This document shows, one piece after another, positions 34,601 through 47,683 of a stretch of DNA of 64,000 bases. Every line of letters begins with the position of its first letter. Within the stretch, counting starts at the first letter, position 1. The notes below the pieces were generated by a model. The model had not been told where the DNA came from. It made no database searches and worked only from the letters and a program-made list of their open reading frames with translations. The stretch spans positions 18,862 through 82,861 of the forward strand of contig JASAND010020532.1 in assembly GCA_030248195.1 (NCBI GenBank), read 5' to 3'. A program made the translations under genes and the position numbers. The DNA comes from Trissonchulus latispiculum. Its lineage: Eukaryota; Nematoda; Enoplea; Enoplida; Ironidae.

Positions 34601-37600
34601 TAAAAATAACGAATTTTCAAATTTAAGCTTGGGTCAGCCACGGTTCCGGCCATGGGTCACTTGCAGCGCGGAGCTTAGATTGCAGAGGAAAACTAAGCTC
34701 GTATCACGTAATCTGCAGCGGAGGCCGGACCTAAAGGGGTATAGGGTCTGGTAGTACCCCATGCGCCATTTAAGAATCGCTACTTTTTTTGCGCCGCAGG
34801 TGCGCCACAGCGCCGCAGCGGCGCCGCAAAGTCGGCTCAGAGCGAAAAGTGACCATTTTTGTGGTCGCTGCGCAGCTCGAACGTTAGGAGCTGGAGCCGA
34901 TTTCTTTTTATATTCAGAAACTACATATATTGAACTAACTAAATAGCTAAGTCTCGTTTCTCTATCACTTCCCATGCGACCACAGTGGCCGGTCAAAAAT
35001 GGTGAAAATTCGAAAAATGAAAAATCGAAATTTCTCGCTGTGTATTCAACTTAGAAAGCTCAATTCTTTCATACAAAGGTTTTCTGGCACGGCGAATTGA
35101 TTCCCGTAAGCAGTTTTGCCGTCGGACCCACCCATATTGCTGGGCTGGTTCCACTTTGCTGTCGGGAGGGTCAAGTCGGTACCGACTTCCAAGAACACCA
35201 TATAGGACTGTGCATAGCCTCTCAAAACTTTGTCCATAGGGGTTTTCTGGTGCGCCCAGCTCATTTCCGGAGTCCGTTTTGCCGTCCGACCCACCCATTT
35301 TGCTGGACTGGCTCCACTTTGCCGTTTGAAGGGTAAATCGGGTAGGGGGTCAAGTGGTCAAAAATAAGATTTTTCAAAAGTGGTCAAATTTGGTACCAAA
35401 TGAAAGCGCTAAGTGAGCTGAACAACTTTTGTCATAGAATTGCATGCTCAAAGTGGCTGTAGAGTGCTGTGGTAGGGTGGGGGTGGGGCCTTAGGCGATT
35501 TTGGGTCAAAACTAAAATTTTTCAAAAGTGGTCAAATTTGGTACCAAATGAAAGCCCGCATCGAACTGAGCAACTTTTGTCATAGAAGTGCGTACCTAAA
35601 GTGGCTGTGGAGGGCTGTGGTGGGGTGGGGTGGGGACTTAGGCGATTTTGGGTCAAAAATTAAAATTTTCAAAAGTGGTCAAATTTGGTACCAAATGAAA
35701 GCCCGCATCGAACTGAGCAACTTTTGTCATAGAAGTGCGTACCTAAAGTGGCTGTAGAGGGCTGTGGCGGGGTGGGGTGGGGACTTAGGCGATTTTGGGT
35801 CAAAAATTAAAATTTTCAAAAGTGGTCAAATTTGGTACCAAATGAAAGCCCGCATCGAACTGAGCAACTTTTGTCATAGAAGTGCGTACCTAAAGTGGCT
35901 GTAGAGGGCTGTGGTGGGGTGGGGTGGTGACTTAGGCGATTTTGGGTCAAAAATTAAAATTTTCAAAAGTGGTCAAATTTGGTACCAAATGAAAGCCCGC
36001 ATCGAACTGAGCAACTTTTGTCATAGAAGTGCGTACCTAAAGTGGCTGTAGAGGGCTGTGGTGGGGTGGGGTGGGGACTTAGGCGATTTTGGGTCAAAAA
36101 TTAAAATTTTCAAAAGTGGTCAAATTTGGTACCAAATGAAAGCCCGCATCGAACTGAGCAACTTTTGTCATAGAAGTGCGTACCTAAAGTGGCTGTAGAG
36201 GCCTGTGGTGGGGTGGGGTGGGGACTTAGGCGATTTTGGGTCAAAAATTAAAATTTTCAAAAGTGGTCAAATTTCGAGTCAAATGAAGGCCCGCATCGAA
36301 CTGAACAACTTTCGCCATAGAACCACCCACCCAAACTTGCTGTGTCGGATTTATATACTTTCTTTCTCAACCGGATTAAACGACAGACATAGACATAGAC
36401 ATAGACATAGACGACCAACACACATATTATCCCCTTTTGTGCGGAGCATTTTTGTTACTTGTTTGAATTCTACATGCCCAAACACCCTATAGATAAGCTT
36501 TTCCCGTCGAAAATAGAGAAATTTTACTTTTAAGCATGGGTCTGTCCTGGTTCCGGGCGGCCAAAAGCTTCAGCTGAACCTCCGGGCCTCTTTACACCAC
36601 CTTCGCCAGAGCCTCCCGGCCTCTTTACACCACCACCTCCTCCAGAGCCTCCCGGCCTCCCGGCCTCTTTACACCACCACCTCCGCCAGAGCCTCCCGGC
36701 CTCCCGGCCTCTTTACACCACCACCTCCTCCAGAGCCTCCCGGCCTCCCGGCCTCTTTACACCACCACCTCCGCCAGAGCCTCCCGGCCTCCCGGCCTCT
36801 TTACACCACCACCTCCGCCAGAGCCTCCCGGCCTCCGGGCTTCCTCCTCCTCCCCCAGAGCCTCCCGGCCTCCGGGCCTCCCGGCCTCTTCCTCCTCCTC
36901 CTCCTCCCCCACGAACTACCTCTGGAGCGGACCTATTACTACTAACGCAGATATATAACAAAACTGCAAAGCAACTATTTATACAGACATTTGCTAGCAT
37001 GCTTAATGAAGAATAATAATTTTGACAATCTAAATATATAGACAAAATTCGCGCCGGAGGCGCGAAAATTTTTTAAAGGTATAGAAAATGCATCTATGTT
37101 GAGCTAATTTGAAGCATCAATGTACAATTTGTGCATGTTTCTAATAAAGTCAAACGCCCGCGCTCCGCGCGGACGTAAAATTTTTCTTTTGCCCAATTTT
37201 TCCGGGGGGCAAAACCATTATTTCGGGGAGGGCGGCCGCCCCCCCGCCCTCCCCCCGTATCTACGCTAGTGCTTATATGCCACCATCATTCTAAAAATTA
37301 TTTTGTCACACTGACTTTCTTTTATAGGTTGCTTTTCCTGCGGTCTTATTAATGGATTCCGAATTTATAACTGTGATCCTTTGAAAGAAAAAGAGCGACA
37401 AGGTATGTATCATAGGGGTCGCGGTAGCGACCCCTATAATATGAGTGCTTAAGGTCAAATGACAGTGTAAAACAAGGCTGCGCAGATTCCTGCGCAGATT
37501 ATGCGCAGATTATGTGCAGATTATGTGCGCAAAAAATTGTATGTGTCGAGTTTAGTATGTGTGCGAAGTTTCATCCCCGTACCACTTTCCGTTAAAAAGT

Positions 37601-40600
37601 TGCCCCAAAAATCGCTTACGAGAGTGATGTTTTTTCCGGTTTCTCTGATTTGATGTCTCATAAGGGGGTTTTGTAGGCGTAATAACTAGAGATAGACAAA
37701 TTTTTGCCTATGAAAACCATATATATTCTTGGAGTACGCAACAAAAATAAGCCGATAGGCTAGTTTTTATGCTTCCCGGGGGTAAAAAATTTTTGGCTGG
37801 GGTCCAAAGTCGGTCAAAACGCTAAAATGACCCAAAAGTATGCTTAACAGCCGTAATAAGTCAGATTGCGCTATATATGGGGCTAAACTAATTATTTGGC
37901 GTAATACTAAACATGTTGGGGTTGTAAAACCTTGAATTCGTTTTCCGATAGGTTGCACCATTTTTGGGTACTGGCCCGCCAAAATTGGTGAATTTTGGGT
38001 CCGACTTTGAACTTAGTTTTTTCGCTTATTTTTCAAGATAGACTTCTCAAATCTTGCATATAAAGGTTTTCGAGGGCGGAGAATCCATTCCCGCCATCAG
38101 TTTTGCTGCCCGATTCACCTAAGTTGCTGGGCTGGTTCCACTTGACCGTCTGAGGGGTCAGGTCGGAAACCGATTCCTGGAGGTCCATAGTAGGCTTTAC
38201 TTGGCCTCTCAAAACTTTGTCTATAGGGGTTTTCTGGTGCGCCCAGCTCATTGCCGGTGTCCGTTTTGCCGTCCGACCTACCCATCTTGCTATGCTGGTT
38301 CCATTTTGCCGTCTGGAGGGTCCGGTCAGTACCGACTTCCGGGAACATCATATAGGACTGTACTTAGCCTTTCAAAACTTTGTCCATAGGGGTTTTCTGG
38401 TGCGCCCAGCTCATTCCCGGTGTCCGTTTTGCCGTCCGACCCACGCATCTTGCTGGGCTGATTCCACTTTGCCGTCTGGACGGTCCGGTCAGTACCGACT
38501 TCCGGGAACGTCATATAGGACTGTACTTAGCCTCTCAAAACTTTGTCCGTAGGGGTTTTCTGGTGCGCCCAGCTCATTCCCGGTGTCCGTTTTGCCGTCC
38601 GACCCACCCATTTTGCTGAACTGGTTCCACTTTGCCGTTTGAAGGGTCAAACGGGTAGGGGGGGGGGTCAAGTGGTCAAAAATAAAAATTTTCAAAAGTG
38701 GTCAAATTTGGTATCAAATGACAGCCCTAAGTGAGCTGAGCAACTTTCGTCATAGAAGCGCATGCTCATAGTGGCTGTAGAGTGCTGTGTGGGGTAGGGG
38801 TTGGGACTTAGGCGATTTTGGGTCAAAAATAAAATTTTTCAAAAGTGGTCAAATTTGGTACCAAATGAAAGCTCCGATTGAGCTGAGCAACTTTTCTCAT
38901 AAAAGTGCATGCTTCAAGTGGCTGTAGAGTGCTGTGCTGGGGTAGGGGTGGGGGCTTAAGCGATTTTGGGTCAAAAATGAAATTTTTTAAAAGTGGTTAA
39001 ATATGGTATCAAATGACAGCCCCAAGTGAGCTGAGCAACATTTCTCATAGAACCGCCTACCTAAAGTGTCTGTTGAAAGCTGTGGTGGTGGGGGAAGAGA
39101 CTTAGCCGATGTTAGGTGAAAATAGAAATTTTCAGTCTCTCAAATTCAAAGTGAATATTGAAGGCAAAAGCTACATATATTGCGGAGCATGTAAAAGAAT
39201 TGAAGACAAGAAAACAAAAATGCTCCTTCGTCGCATGTAAAATACATATGAGTCCCTAGAAGGCAGGTTGTACAATAGCAGAAGACAAGATCCACCCTGT
39301 AAAATACATATGAGTGGAGTGGGGTTGTAAGACAATGAAGACAAGCTGCATCGGCGAACCATATGAGCCTGCCCTATAACGAGGCTCATATTGGCGTACA
39401 TAACATGAATCTATACCAGAGTTTTTACCTTTGTATTTATCTACACTGTACACATATTATATAATATCAATATGTATTAGGGATCGGCCGGAGCAAGGAT
39501 TTTCGCTCCGGCCGGAGCCGGAGCCGGAGGCAGGTTGACTCCGGCCGGAGCCGGAGCCAGATTTTTTCATTGTCAATCTTTAGGCCGAAAGTCTTCAAGG
39601 ACCAATATTTTTAGGCCATTACAAAAAATGGTTATTAAAATATTGCTAATATTTAAGGATTAAGTGCTGTTGTATATTCATATATGCGTTGTTAAGATGG
39701 CTTTGTTTATTTGCTATATAAAAAATCCCTGTAATCACTTTTAATACATAGGAGAGGAGACCTCACTCTTCTAATGGACTGTAAAAATGACTAAAACATC
39801 CCATGTTTATATATTACTGTAATGCAGTTAGCAAGGACCTGTGAATGAATTCAAATGTTATATACAATGATATTCAAAATAGAAAAGAAAGCATGAATTC
39901 ACGATATTCTTATAATAGGATACGTATATATAAATAAATAATAACTTGATGAAGTATAAATAAACGCATAATTAAACGCAGATTGAGTGTCTAACTTACT
40001 TTCGCAGTCAGAAATAAAATCGAAATTACAAAAACCCGCGCCTATGGCGCGAAATTTTTTGAAAAATTGCCATTTTTATTTTAAACGGAGTAAAATTTGA
40101 CGACATAGTTCAATATAAATTAAATACGAACAACAGTGTTAGGTGCTGGGCACAAACTCCGGCTCCGGCACCTCTGCCTCCTGCTCCGGTTAACCGGAGC
40201 CGGAAGTCGTAATTCCGGCCGGAGCCGGAGCCGAAGCCGGAGCCGGATCCGATCCCTAATATGTATATACAACATATGTACGTACGTACTTGCTACAAGG
40301 GTAGGAAAGGGTTACACCAGTGCCTATGACATGAATGTGTCATATGTTGTTTATAATTCTGCTTGGTACGTTTGCTTTAATAATGTTTATAAAAATACAA
40401 TATATAAAAGGATTTAGGCAATAGGTCTGTTTCGAGTAGCCGTTTTTGTTTTACGTAGCTATTTTCAAGTTGCTTAAGTTGCATGGTGCTTAAATACAGG
40501 TGACCATAATCGTATCGTATATACTATATAATCATCAAATTGTCATTTGTCGTCAAATCATTATCATTACAACGCCAATATGAGCCTCGTTATAGGGCAG

Positions 40601-43600
40601 GCTATGGTTCGCCGATGCAGCTTGTCTTCATTGTCTTACAACCCCACTCCACTCATATGTATTTTACAGGGTGGATCTTGTCTTCTGCTATTGTACAACC
40701 TGCCTTCTAGGGGACTCATATGTATTTTACATGCGACGAAGGAGCATTTTTGTTTTCTTGTATACGTATATATGCATTGTGAAGCACCTAAGTAACGCCT
40801 CCGCGGCAGCGCCCATGCTAACCGTCACTAGTGTTAGGCTAAGCCGGTATGCGACTTCAACACCATAGGTGTGGCTGGGCAAAAATCTGGGGGGCCACGG
40901 AGGGATGGGGATCTGCCAAAATTGCCAAAAACCCCTAAATTTTCGAGTTTTTTTACCACCGGGCGACCCCCCACCCTGAAAATTTTCAAAGCCCCTATCC
41001 AATTTTTAAAAATTGTAAGCCAAAATCGAAAATTTTTCAAAAAATTACGAAAGATTTGTGAAAAATGTGCTAAATTCGCTTAAGGGGGGGGGGTCACTTT
41101 GGTCAAAAATCGATAGTCACGGATTTCGCTCGTTTTCACACATAATATGATTGCCCCCATATGTTCTCAATAATAACTTAGAATATTAGATTTCGAAATC
41201 AAACTGTGACAGAGTTAATCAGGTTCAAAGCCGGAAAACTTGAAAATTCCGGTGATGAGCCCTGCAAGGTCAGGTGGAGACTAAACGCGACCGAAAACAG
41301 GGTTAACCGATACACCAAATTAAAGCCTTTACTAAGGTATTATTTAAGTGCAGACGTGGCTCAAGGCCAGCTATCCAGGCTTTCATAATGCATGCTTGAG
41401 TGCTGCACTGATCTAACCTTGCAGGACTGCGCAGTATAACTTTAACTACTTTTATCTTGCACAGACAACATTTTAGACCCATAGTTGTATGAGAAAAGTT
41501 GCTCCTCGTTCCATTAGCTATCGATTGATACCCATTTTGTCTATATTTGGAAAAATTTTTAAATTGACATTTTTCACCTATAAAGACCAAAGGTGCCGCC
41601 ACAGTAGCAAGTTCAATATTGACGCATTTGTTTTGGCCACATTATGTGACGACAGACATAGATATACTAATTAATCTGCCAAGTTTGGTGATTTTTTACC
41701 ACATAATGAGTGAGAAATTATCAAAAGAATGTGAAAATTATGAAAAATGGCCATTTTTGGCAAAATTTGCTGTGTCTGTGGCAAGTTTTTTGAGCTTACT
41801 GTAGACGATAGAAACATGCGAGTACTTTCATAAGACGTGGTTTTATGCGTGGAGTGCAGCTATCTATTGGCCGTTTTTGTAGCTTTTGCCAATCGTTCAG
41901 GACAAGCAAAAGAGTACCGTAGGTACTCTTTTTCATGTTCCAAAAATGGCCGATTTTCCAAAATTCCAACTTTAAAAATTCGCCAAAAATCCAATACTGA
42001 ACAGAATCAGTTCAGAGGAGATAGCTGCACTCTACAATATGTCCTTAATGGTTCTGAAAAGGTTTCAGAGTTCTAACTCTTATACAGCGAAAAAATTTTC
42101 CGCCACAAACTTTTTAACCTAACTTTTTCATTTTCCTATGTTTAACACATGTCGAGGTCACCTTTGAGGGCTTGTACAGAACGATAGAAGCAATATTTCG
42201 CAAAACGCTCTTGTCTTGTTTCGCGGACCCATGGGTGCTACAAAATATGAGAAAATGAGCAAAATCGGAGATGGTCGAAAAATTGGCAAAAAAGTGACCC
42301 CCCCCCCCTTAATTACGTTAAATATCGTTAACTATAGCTAAAAATTGAGAAATCGTTTTTGAGCGAAAACCGATTTTTTTGCCGATTCCCTCTCGAAAAT
42401 GTTTCTTACCCCTTCCCCCAAAATAAATTGACTTTTTGAGACCCCCCCCAGTGTTTTTTGCTCAAAAAAGTGCGCAACTGTGACACACTTTTTTATGAAA
42501 TGAGCAAAAAATTTTGGGCTTGTGCGCGCGCGTGCTCACTTGTCGCCCCGTAATTGCTTCGGTATATATATCAACTGTTTTATTTTTAGGTTGGAACCTA
42601 AAATTTACTAAACTTGTTTAGTTTGGTTTAGTTTGGTTTATTCACCAACCAATGAACAAAGTTAGTACAAAACAAAAAGAGCAAATACAAGGTCAAGTCT
42701 AAAGGCCATAACATATAGAGATAAACGTCAAAAACAGATAGTGTAGAATAGGCTGGCAGGAACAGGGTGGGCCGTTTATCCGACTGCTAATCCCCGTCCC
42801 CTTAAAAATTGACTAAAACATACATTCTTCAGGTTCCTTTTAAATTCACACAGCGAGGAGGCACAAACTGTATCACAATCGAGATAATTCCAAATTGGAA
42901 CAATTCTATCACAGAAAAAATTTTTCCTGATTTCTAGACGAGCACGGTGAACATACAATTTAAACGGATGACCTCGAGTAGCGTTATAGTAGTTAGCACT
43001 AACATAAGAACAACGTGTGAGTTACGTAATCCAGCTCGGATGTGAAACTCTTATAGCATATTTAATATGAAGTACATAACTGACTGCCAACTTTTAATGT
43101 TCGTTTGGCAATTTAATTTTGGCTTTCGGCACAGCCCGCTTACGGTTCGAAAAAGCATTTAAGGTGGTGATTCCCTTTGGTCACATAAAGTTTGCACCAT
43201 TATTGCTCATTCATTACTTGAAGTTAAGAAGCGATTTTTATATCAAAATGTAGCTTGGCATTTTCTGTTTTTAACGCATGCTGGTTAAACTAATGTTGGT
43301 TTTCTAAAATATTTTTAACACATTTTAGAAAAAGTGTAATTTTCCAGAATTTTTGCAGACTCAAGTAAATTTTTTCGCGAGACATCGGTTATATCATTCG
43401 ATACCTCCATCAAATAGCTGGGGACGATTTTTTATTTATTGTGAAATAGCTCTTCCTTATAGAGAAATAAGCTGAAATGTGTGCGTAACCTGTATTTTGC
43501 CTACTTTTTCCAAATTTGTGAAGCGGATTACTTTAGCTAGAAAGCAGTAATCGGTTCAACTAAAAAATCGTCCCTGGGTATATTTGTGCAGAACACATTT

Positions 43601-46600
43601 GTTCAGTAGCAGCTCTCCACCTTGCATGGTGAATGCTCCACAATCTTTGGAAAAAAATTGGTCGTGGTTTTGCAAAAACTACATTTTTATGATAGCAGCC
43701 TACAGGATAGCTGTTGGAAGACGATCATGCGTCGGATAATTTGTCCCTGTGAGACCTTCAGATCGACGCCCTTAGTTTGATTTTACGGCTTGCGTGGTTC
43801 AAGAAATGTTGGATTATTTGATTTCTGCAAAACTGACAAGTGTTCGACGCCAAAACAAGAAAATCGGCTCTCACGGTAGAGAAAAGCTAGAAACTTGCTT
43901 TAAAAAGCAAAAATGTGAAGCTCAATAAGGTCTTTCGAATGAATATAGTCATAGCTGTATAGCAGCTGCCGAACGTTCAGAAATTTGGAAAAACCACTCT
44001 GACCGGAAATCTCGAATTTTTGAATCGGGATTGCGCGGAGGGTGTGAGAACGCTAAAAGAACTTATTTCGAAAAGTTTCATCAAATTTCATGTTGATTTA
44101 CGCCGCCAAATAACAATATGTGCCCAAAAGGAATCACCACCTTAAATAGAGATGCTCTGGGCTCAGCCCCGAAAATTAGTATGCAAGTCCAAGATGAGAA
44201 CCTTTTTTCTAAAATCTTATTCGATGAAAAGAAATTCCAGACTAATGTTTACTTGTTTGTTTTTGTAAAAAGCAGAGTTGAGAAAATTTATAGAGGTCGG
44301 GGAAAAAACCAACCCGCAAGTGGTGGGGAAAAAAACCAACCCCCCGTTTGGGCGATGGGGATGAGCTAGCGGGCTCAAATTTTGCATGCCAGTTGGTAGG
44401 GCCCATCCCACCTACCACACCAAATTTGAACTAAATCGGACCACTTTTGAGCATTTTGTGACATTTTGAAAATTTTGGCATTTTTGACCCCCCAAAAATT
44501 CAAAATTTGCCTATTTTTGAAGGCCTGTAAAAAGTTTTCCATAGCAGTTGGATTATAACTTTCCGCCCCCCCCCCGTCGCGATTCGAAGGTAGGAAAAAT
44601 TAAGGAGAGAAAGAGGAAAAAGGGCAAAAAACCAAAAAATTTCGCGCCTTCGGCGCGAATTTTCTGCTTATTAACCGCATATTTATTGCATTTGTGAAGA
44701 AAAAGCTTGAAATGCATCCGATTTTTCGGAGAAAATTACCATTTTTGCCTAAAAATTTCAAGAATTTTAAAAAATATGTTCAGTTCTTCAGTATAAAAAG
44801 AATTAAAGATCCGAATACCGATTTTATTGCAAAAACAAAAAATTTCTTCAACTTCTGGGGGGCTCCGCCCCCCAGACCCCCCGCTGGAAAAATTTTACCG
44901 CCCCCCCGTCACGAAATCCTGGATCCGCCAGTGCATCCACATAGCAAGTTTAATGCATTCTTTCACGTGAACAGTTCAAAATTGCATTTTGACTTGGCGA
45001 TTTTGTGGTAGCCGGTAAAAACCTCATTTCGGCGGATCGGCTGTTTGGCTCAGCTAAAGCGGCCAAAAAGTACTCTGGGACAAAGAAATACGCGAAAAAA
45101 CGCTGAAACAACGTTTATTTTAATTTATTTCATCGAATTTCGAAAGATTTACAAATTTTTGCATTTTAACATAGAAATTGGCAAATTTGATGAAACCTAG
45201 CCAGTTGATGCTGCAAATATTGATGTTTGATTTTCTCACTTATTATACGGAATATCGCAAAAATAAGTGCAGATGTGAAGTCAGCGACGCCGATTTAACC
45301 TGTTGCATGCATAAAATCGCTAATATGAGTTACCCTGACCGAATACTGGGGTTGGTTTTTTCCCACCGGTTGGTTTTTTCCCGCCATAGGTTTTTTTACC
45401 CCGGCTAATTAACCGTTAATTACTAATTAACGACAGGACCTAGAGAGGCGATTTATATACCAAAATGACAGTCTAGGAAGGGCTTGATAAGAAAATAATT
45501 TATAGCCGGATTGCTCCACTGGGTAGTTCTGCAGAGTCCAAAAAGTGACTACCTTGGTTTTTTTCCCCGACCTCTATATATACCGTCCATATTCTTGGCT
45601 TGCAAATAGAAAATTCCAAAAACGTCTCATCATTTCCCTAAATTCAATGAATACAGATTAGTTTCAATATAAATGAAACTATTAAAGGTTGAACTTTTGC
45701 TATATACTTTTCAAAACTCTTCAGCTTCTGGGAGGCAGGTCTCCCCAGACCCCCGCTACAGAGTTACGCTAGCTTGCACGCCCTTTCTGCCATTTAAGTT
45801 TCATCTTCTCATGTGTAGTCTTAGCCTGAAGGTGCTAGAAAGGTCACACAGTTACCTATAGATCCAAAAACAGTAATTTTATGCAAGATTATAGCGTTTT
45901 TCCGCTGTGCGCACTTTTTAACCAATTGCGCAAAAAATTTTGGAGCAGTGCGCAGAACAGCGCAAAAGTGTCCGAGCAAAAAACACTGGAACCACTTCTC
46001 CCTTTTTAGCCAGAACCCCCCATACTATCAAACCCCCACTCCCGCTTTTTTCGCCAGCCACACCTGCTTAGGAATTCACAAATTTTTCCAAAAGTGTCCG
46101 ATGTTTCTTGAGGGGGTTTTGTAGCTTTAATAACGACAGAAAACCAGGGTTTTCTTTTTCAAAATCGGACCTGTGTAAATCTTGTGTAAATTTAAATTTC
46201 AGTGTGTATTTTTGTTTGAAGCTGTGTAAAATCTAAAAGTGTTGTTTTTGAGATATAATACGAAATAAAATAAATTTAAGCGTTATTTTATTGCAACAAT
46301 GTTATTTTCGGATCATTCAATCAAAAGTTCTGGCAACTGCACTTGTGTAACGTCCGTGGGGGACACGTCCGTGTAACGCAGAAGAACCCACGCGGGGGGT
46401 CTGGGGGGCGGAGTCCCCCAGACGCTGAGGAAATTTTGTAAATTGTAATAAAATTCGCAATGGAAAAGTCTAAAAAGATTATATAATCCATTAAATGCCA
46501 AAACTAGGATTGGACAAATTCTAATTTCTGAAAAAACTTCGCCTACTGAAACCATTTCTTTAATTTTCCAACTTTTTGGAATAATTTGTTCACAAACATT

Positions 46601-47620
46601 CTGGTTACGTACTAAAAGGTTCGAAGCTTTAATTGCTGTAGGGGAATTTTCCATAATATGGACAGAAAACACCCATTCTGAGCCCCCCCCCAGAAGTTGA
46701 GAAATTTTTTTAAAATTATCGGCAAAAACGCATTGAACAGTTGCATTCTTTTAGCTTTCGTTTTGAATATATATATACCTATTGTGCTAGACAGCAACAA
46801 TTTTTGTGGCTCAGACTGCTTTTTATGATAAAAGATATATATGTACAAGACACTGGCGGATCCAAGATGTCGTGAGGGGGCGGTTAAATTTGACCAGCGG
46901 GGGGTCTGGGGGGCGGAGCCCCCCAGAAGTTGAAGAAATTTTTGTTTTTGCAATAAAATCGGTCTTCGGATCTTTAATTCTTTTCATAAACTCTTTAAAA
47001 AATTCTTAAAAATTCTGGACATTTTTAGGCAAAAGTGGCAATTTTCTCCGAAAAATCAGATGCATTTCAAGCTTTTTCTTCATAAATGCAATAAATATTT
47101 GGTTAAAATGTAGAAAATTCGCGCCGAATGCGAGAAATTTTGTTTTTTGCCCTTTTTCCTCTTTCTCTCCTTAATTTTTCCTGCCTTCGAATCGCGACGG
47201 GGGGGGCGCCCCCCGCCATCCCTGGATCCGCCCATGGTTCAAGAAACGATATTGAATCGTATGTACTAGCTATATTACTATACTATCTTACAAATATTTG
47301 CACGCTGTGCGTGAATAAATTATACGCAACCGGATAAGCAGATGTATTTGCAGAAACAACCTATAATCATGTCGTAATGCAGAAAACCATGGTAAATGAT
47401 TGGAAAGCGGCGGGGGTCTGGGGGCGGCAGCCCCCAGCTAAAAGCTAGAGCTATTTTAAATATGAAGGGCTTGAAAACTATTTTTTCAGAGCACTTTTTG
47501 CAACAATTTTCGAAAATGCGGCTGTGTATTTTGGTGTGTAAATTAGTTTTTCACTGTGTAAATTTATTTATTTTGTGTAAAAACACAGTATTTTACACAA
47601 AAAGAAAACCCTGCAGAAAA

Positions 47621-47683
<63 letters not shown>

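Larger units (their letters stand above)
20425..36943. mobile_element. Maverick/Polinton-type element without a DNA polymerase gene, inside WDR45B intron 1
   Basis: Long inverted repeats (left 20425-23737, right 32288-36943) flank an 8.5-kb unique region. That region encodes a packaging ATPase, chromodomain integrase, penton-like and double-jelly-roll capsid proteins and an adenovirus-type protease, the defining Polinton set. No family-B DNA polymerase frame exists: the unique region is fully accounted for by other genes. Without the later insertion at 34707-36461 the element is ~14.8 kb. The ends are approximate: AGTAGT at 20425 matches ACTACT at 36938-36943, which would fit AG...CT termini. 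I could not find a convincing 6-bp target duplication (ACTATT at left; AACGCA or ACTAAC at right). The open frames are undamaged, suggesting recent activity. Confidence 0.9.
32288..36943. repeat. Polinton right terminal inverted repeat, interrupted
   Basis: This is the reverse complement of 20425-23737 in the order zinc-finger gene, regulatory interval, CARD-like gene, ~150-bp tandem units and GC-rich minisatellite. It lacks ~500 bases that encode the zinc-finger C-terminal domain in the left arm. It is split by a ~1.75-kb insertion (34707-36461): the unit broken at 'CTAAGCTCGTAT' resumes at 'TTGAATTCTACATGCCCA'. Confidence 0.85.

Noticed and set aside
38033..38734. A ladder of 62-111-codon frames
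   Set aside because: They repeat every 163 bases with the satellite unit and have no recognisable product.
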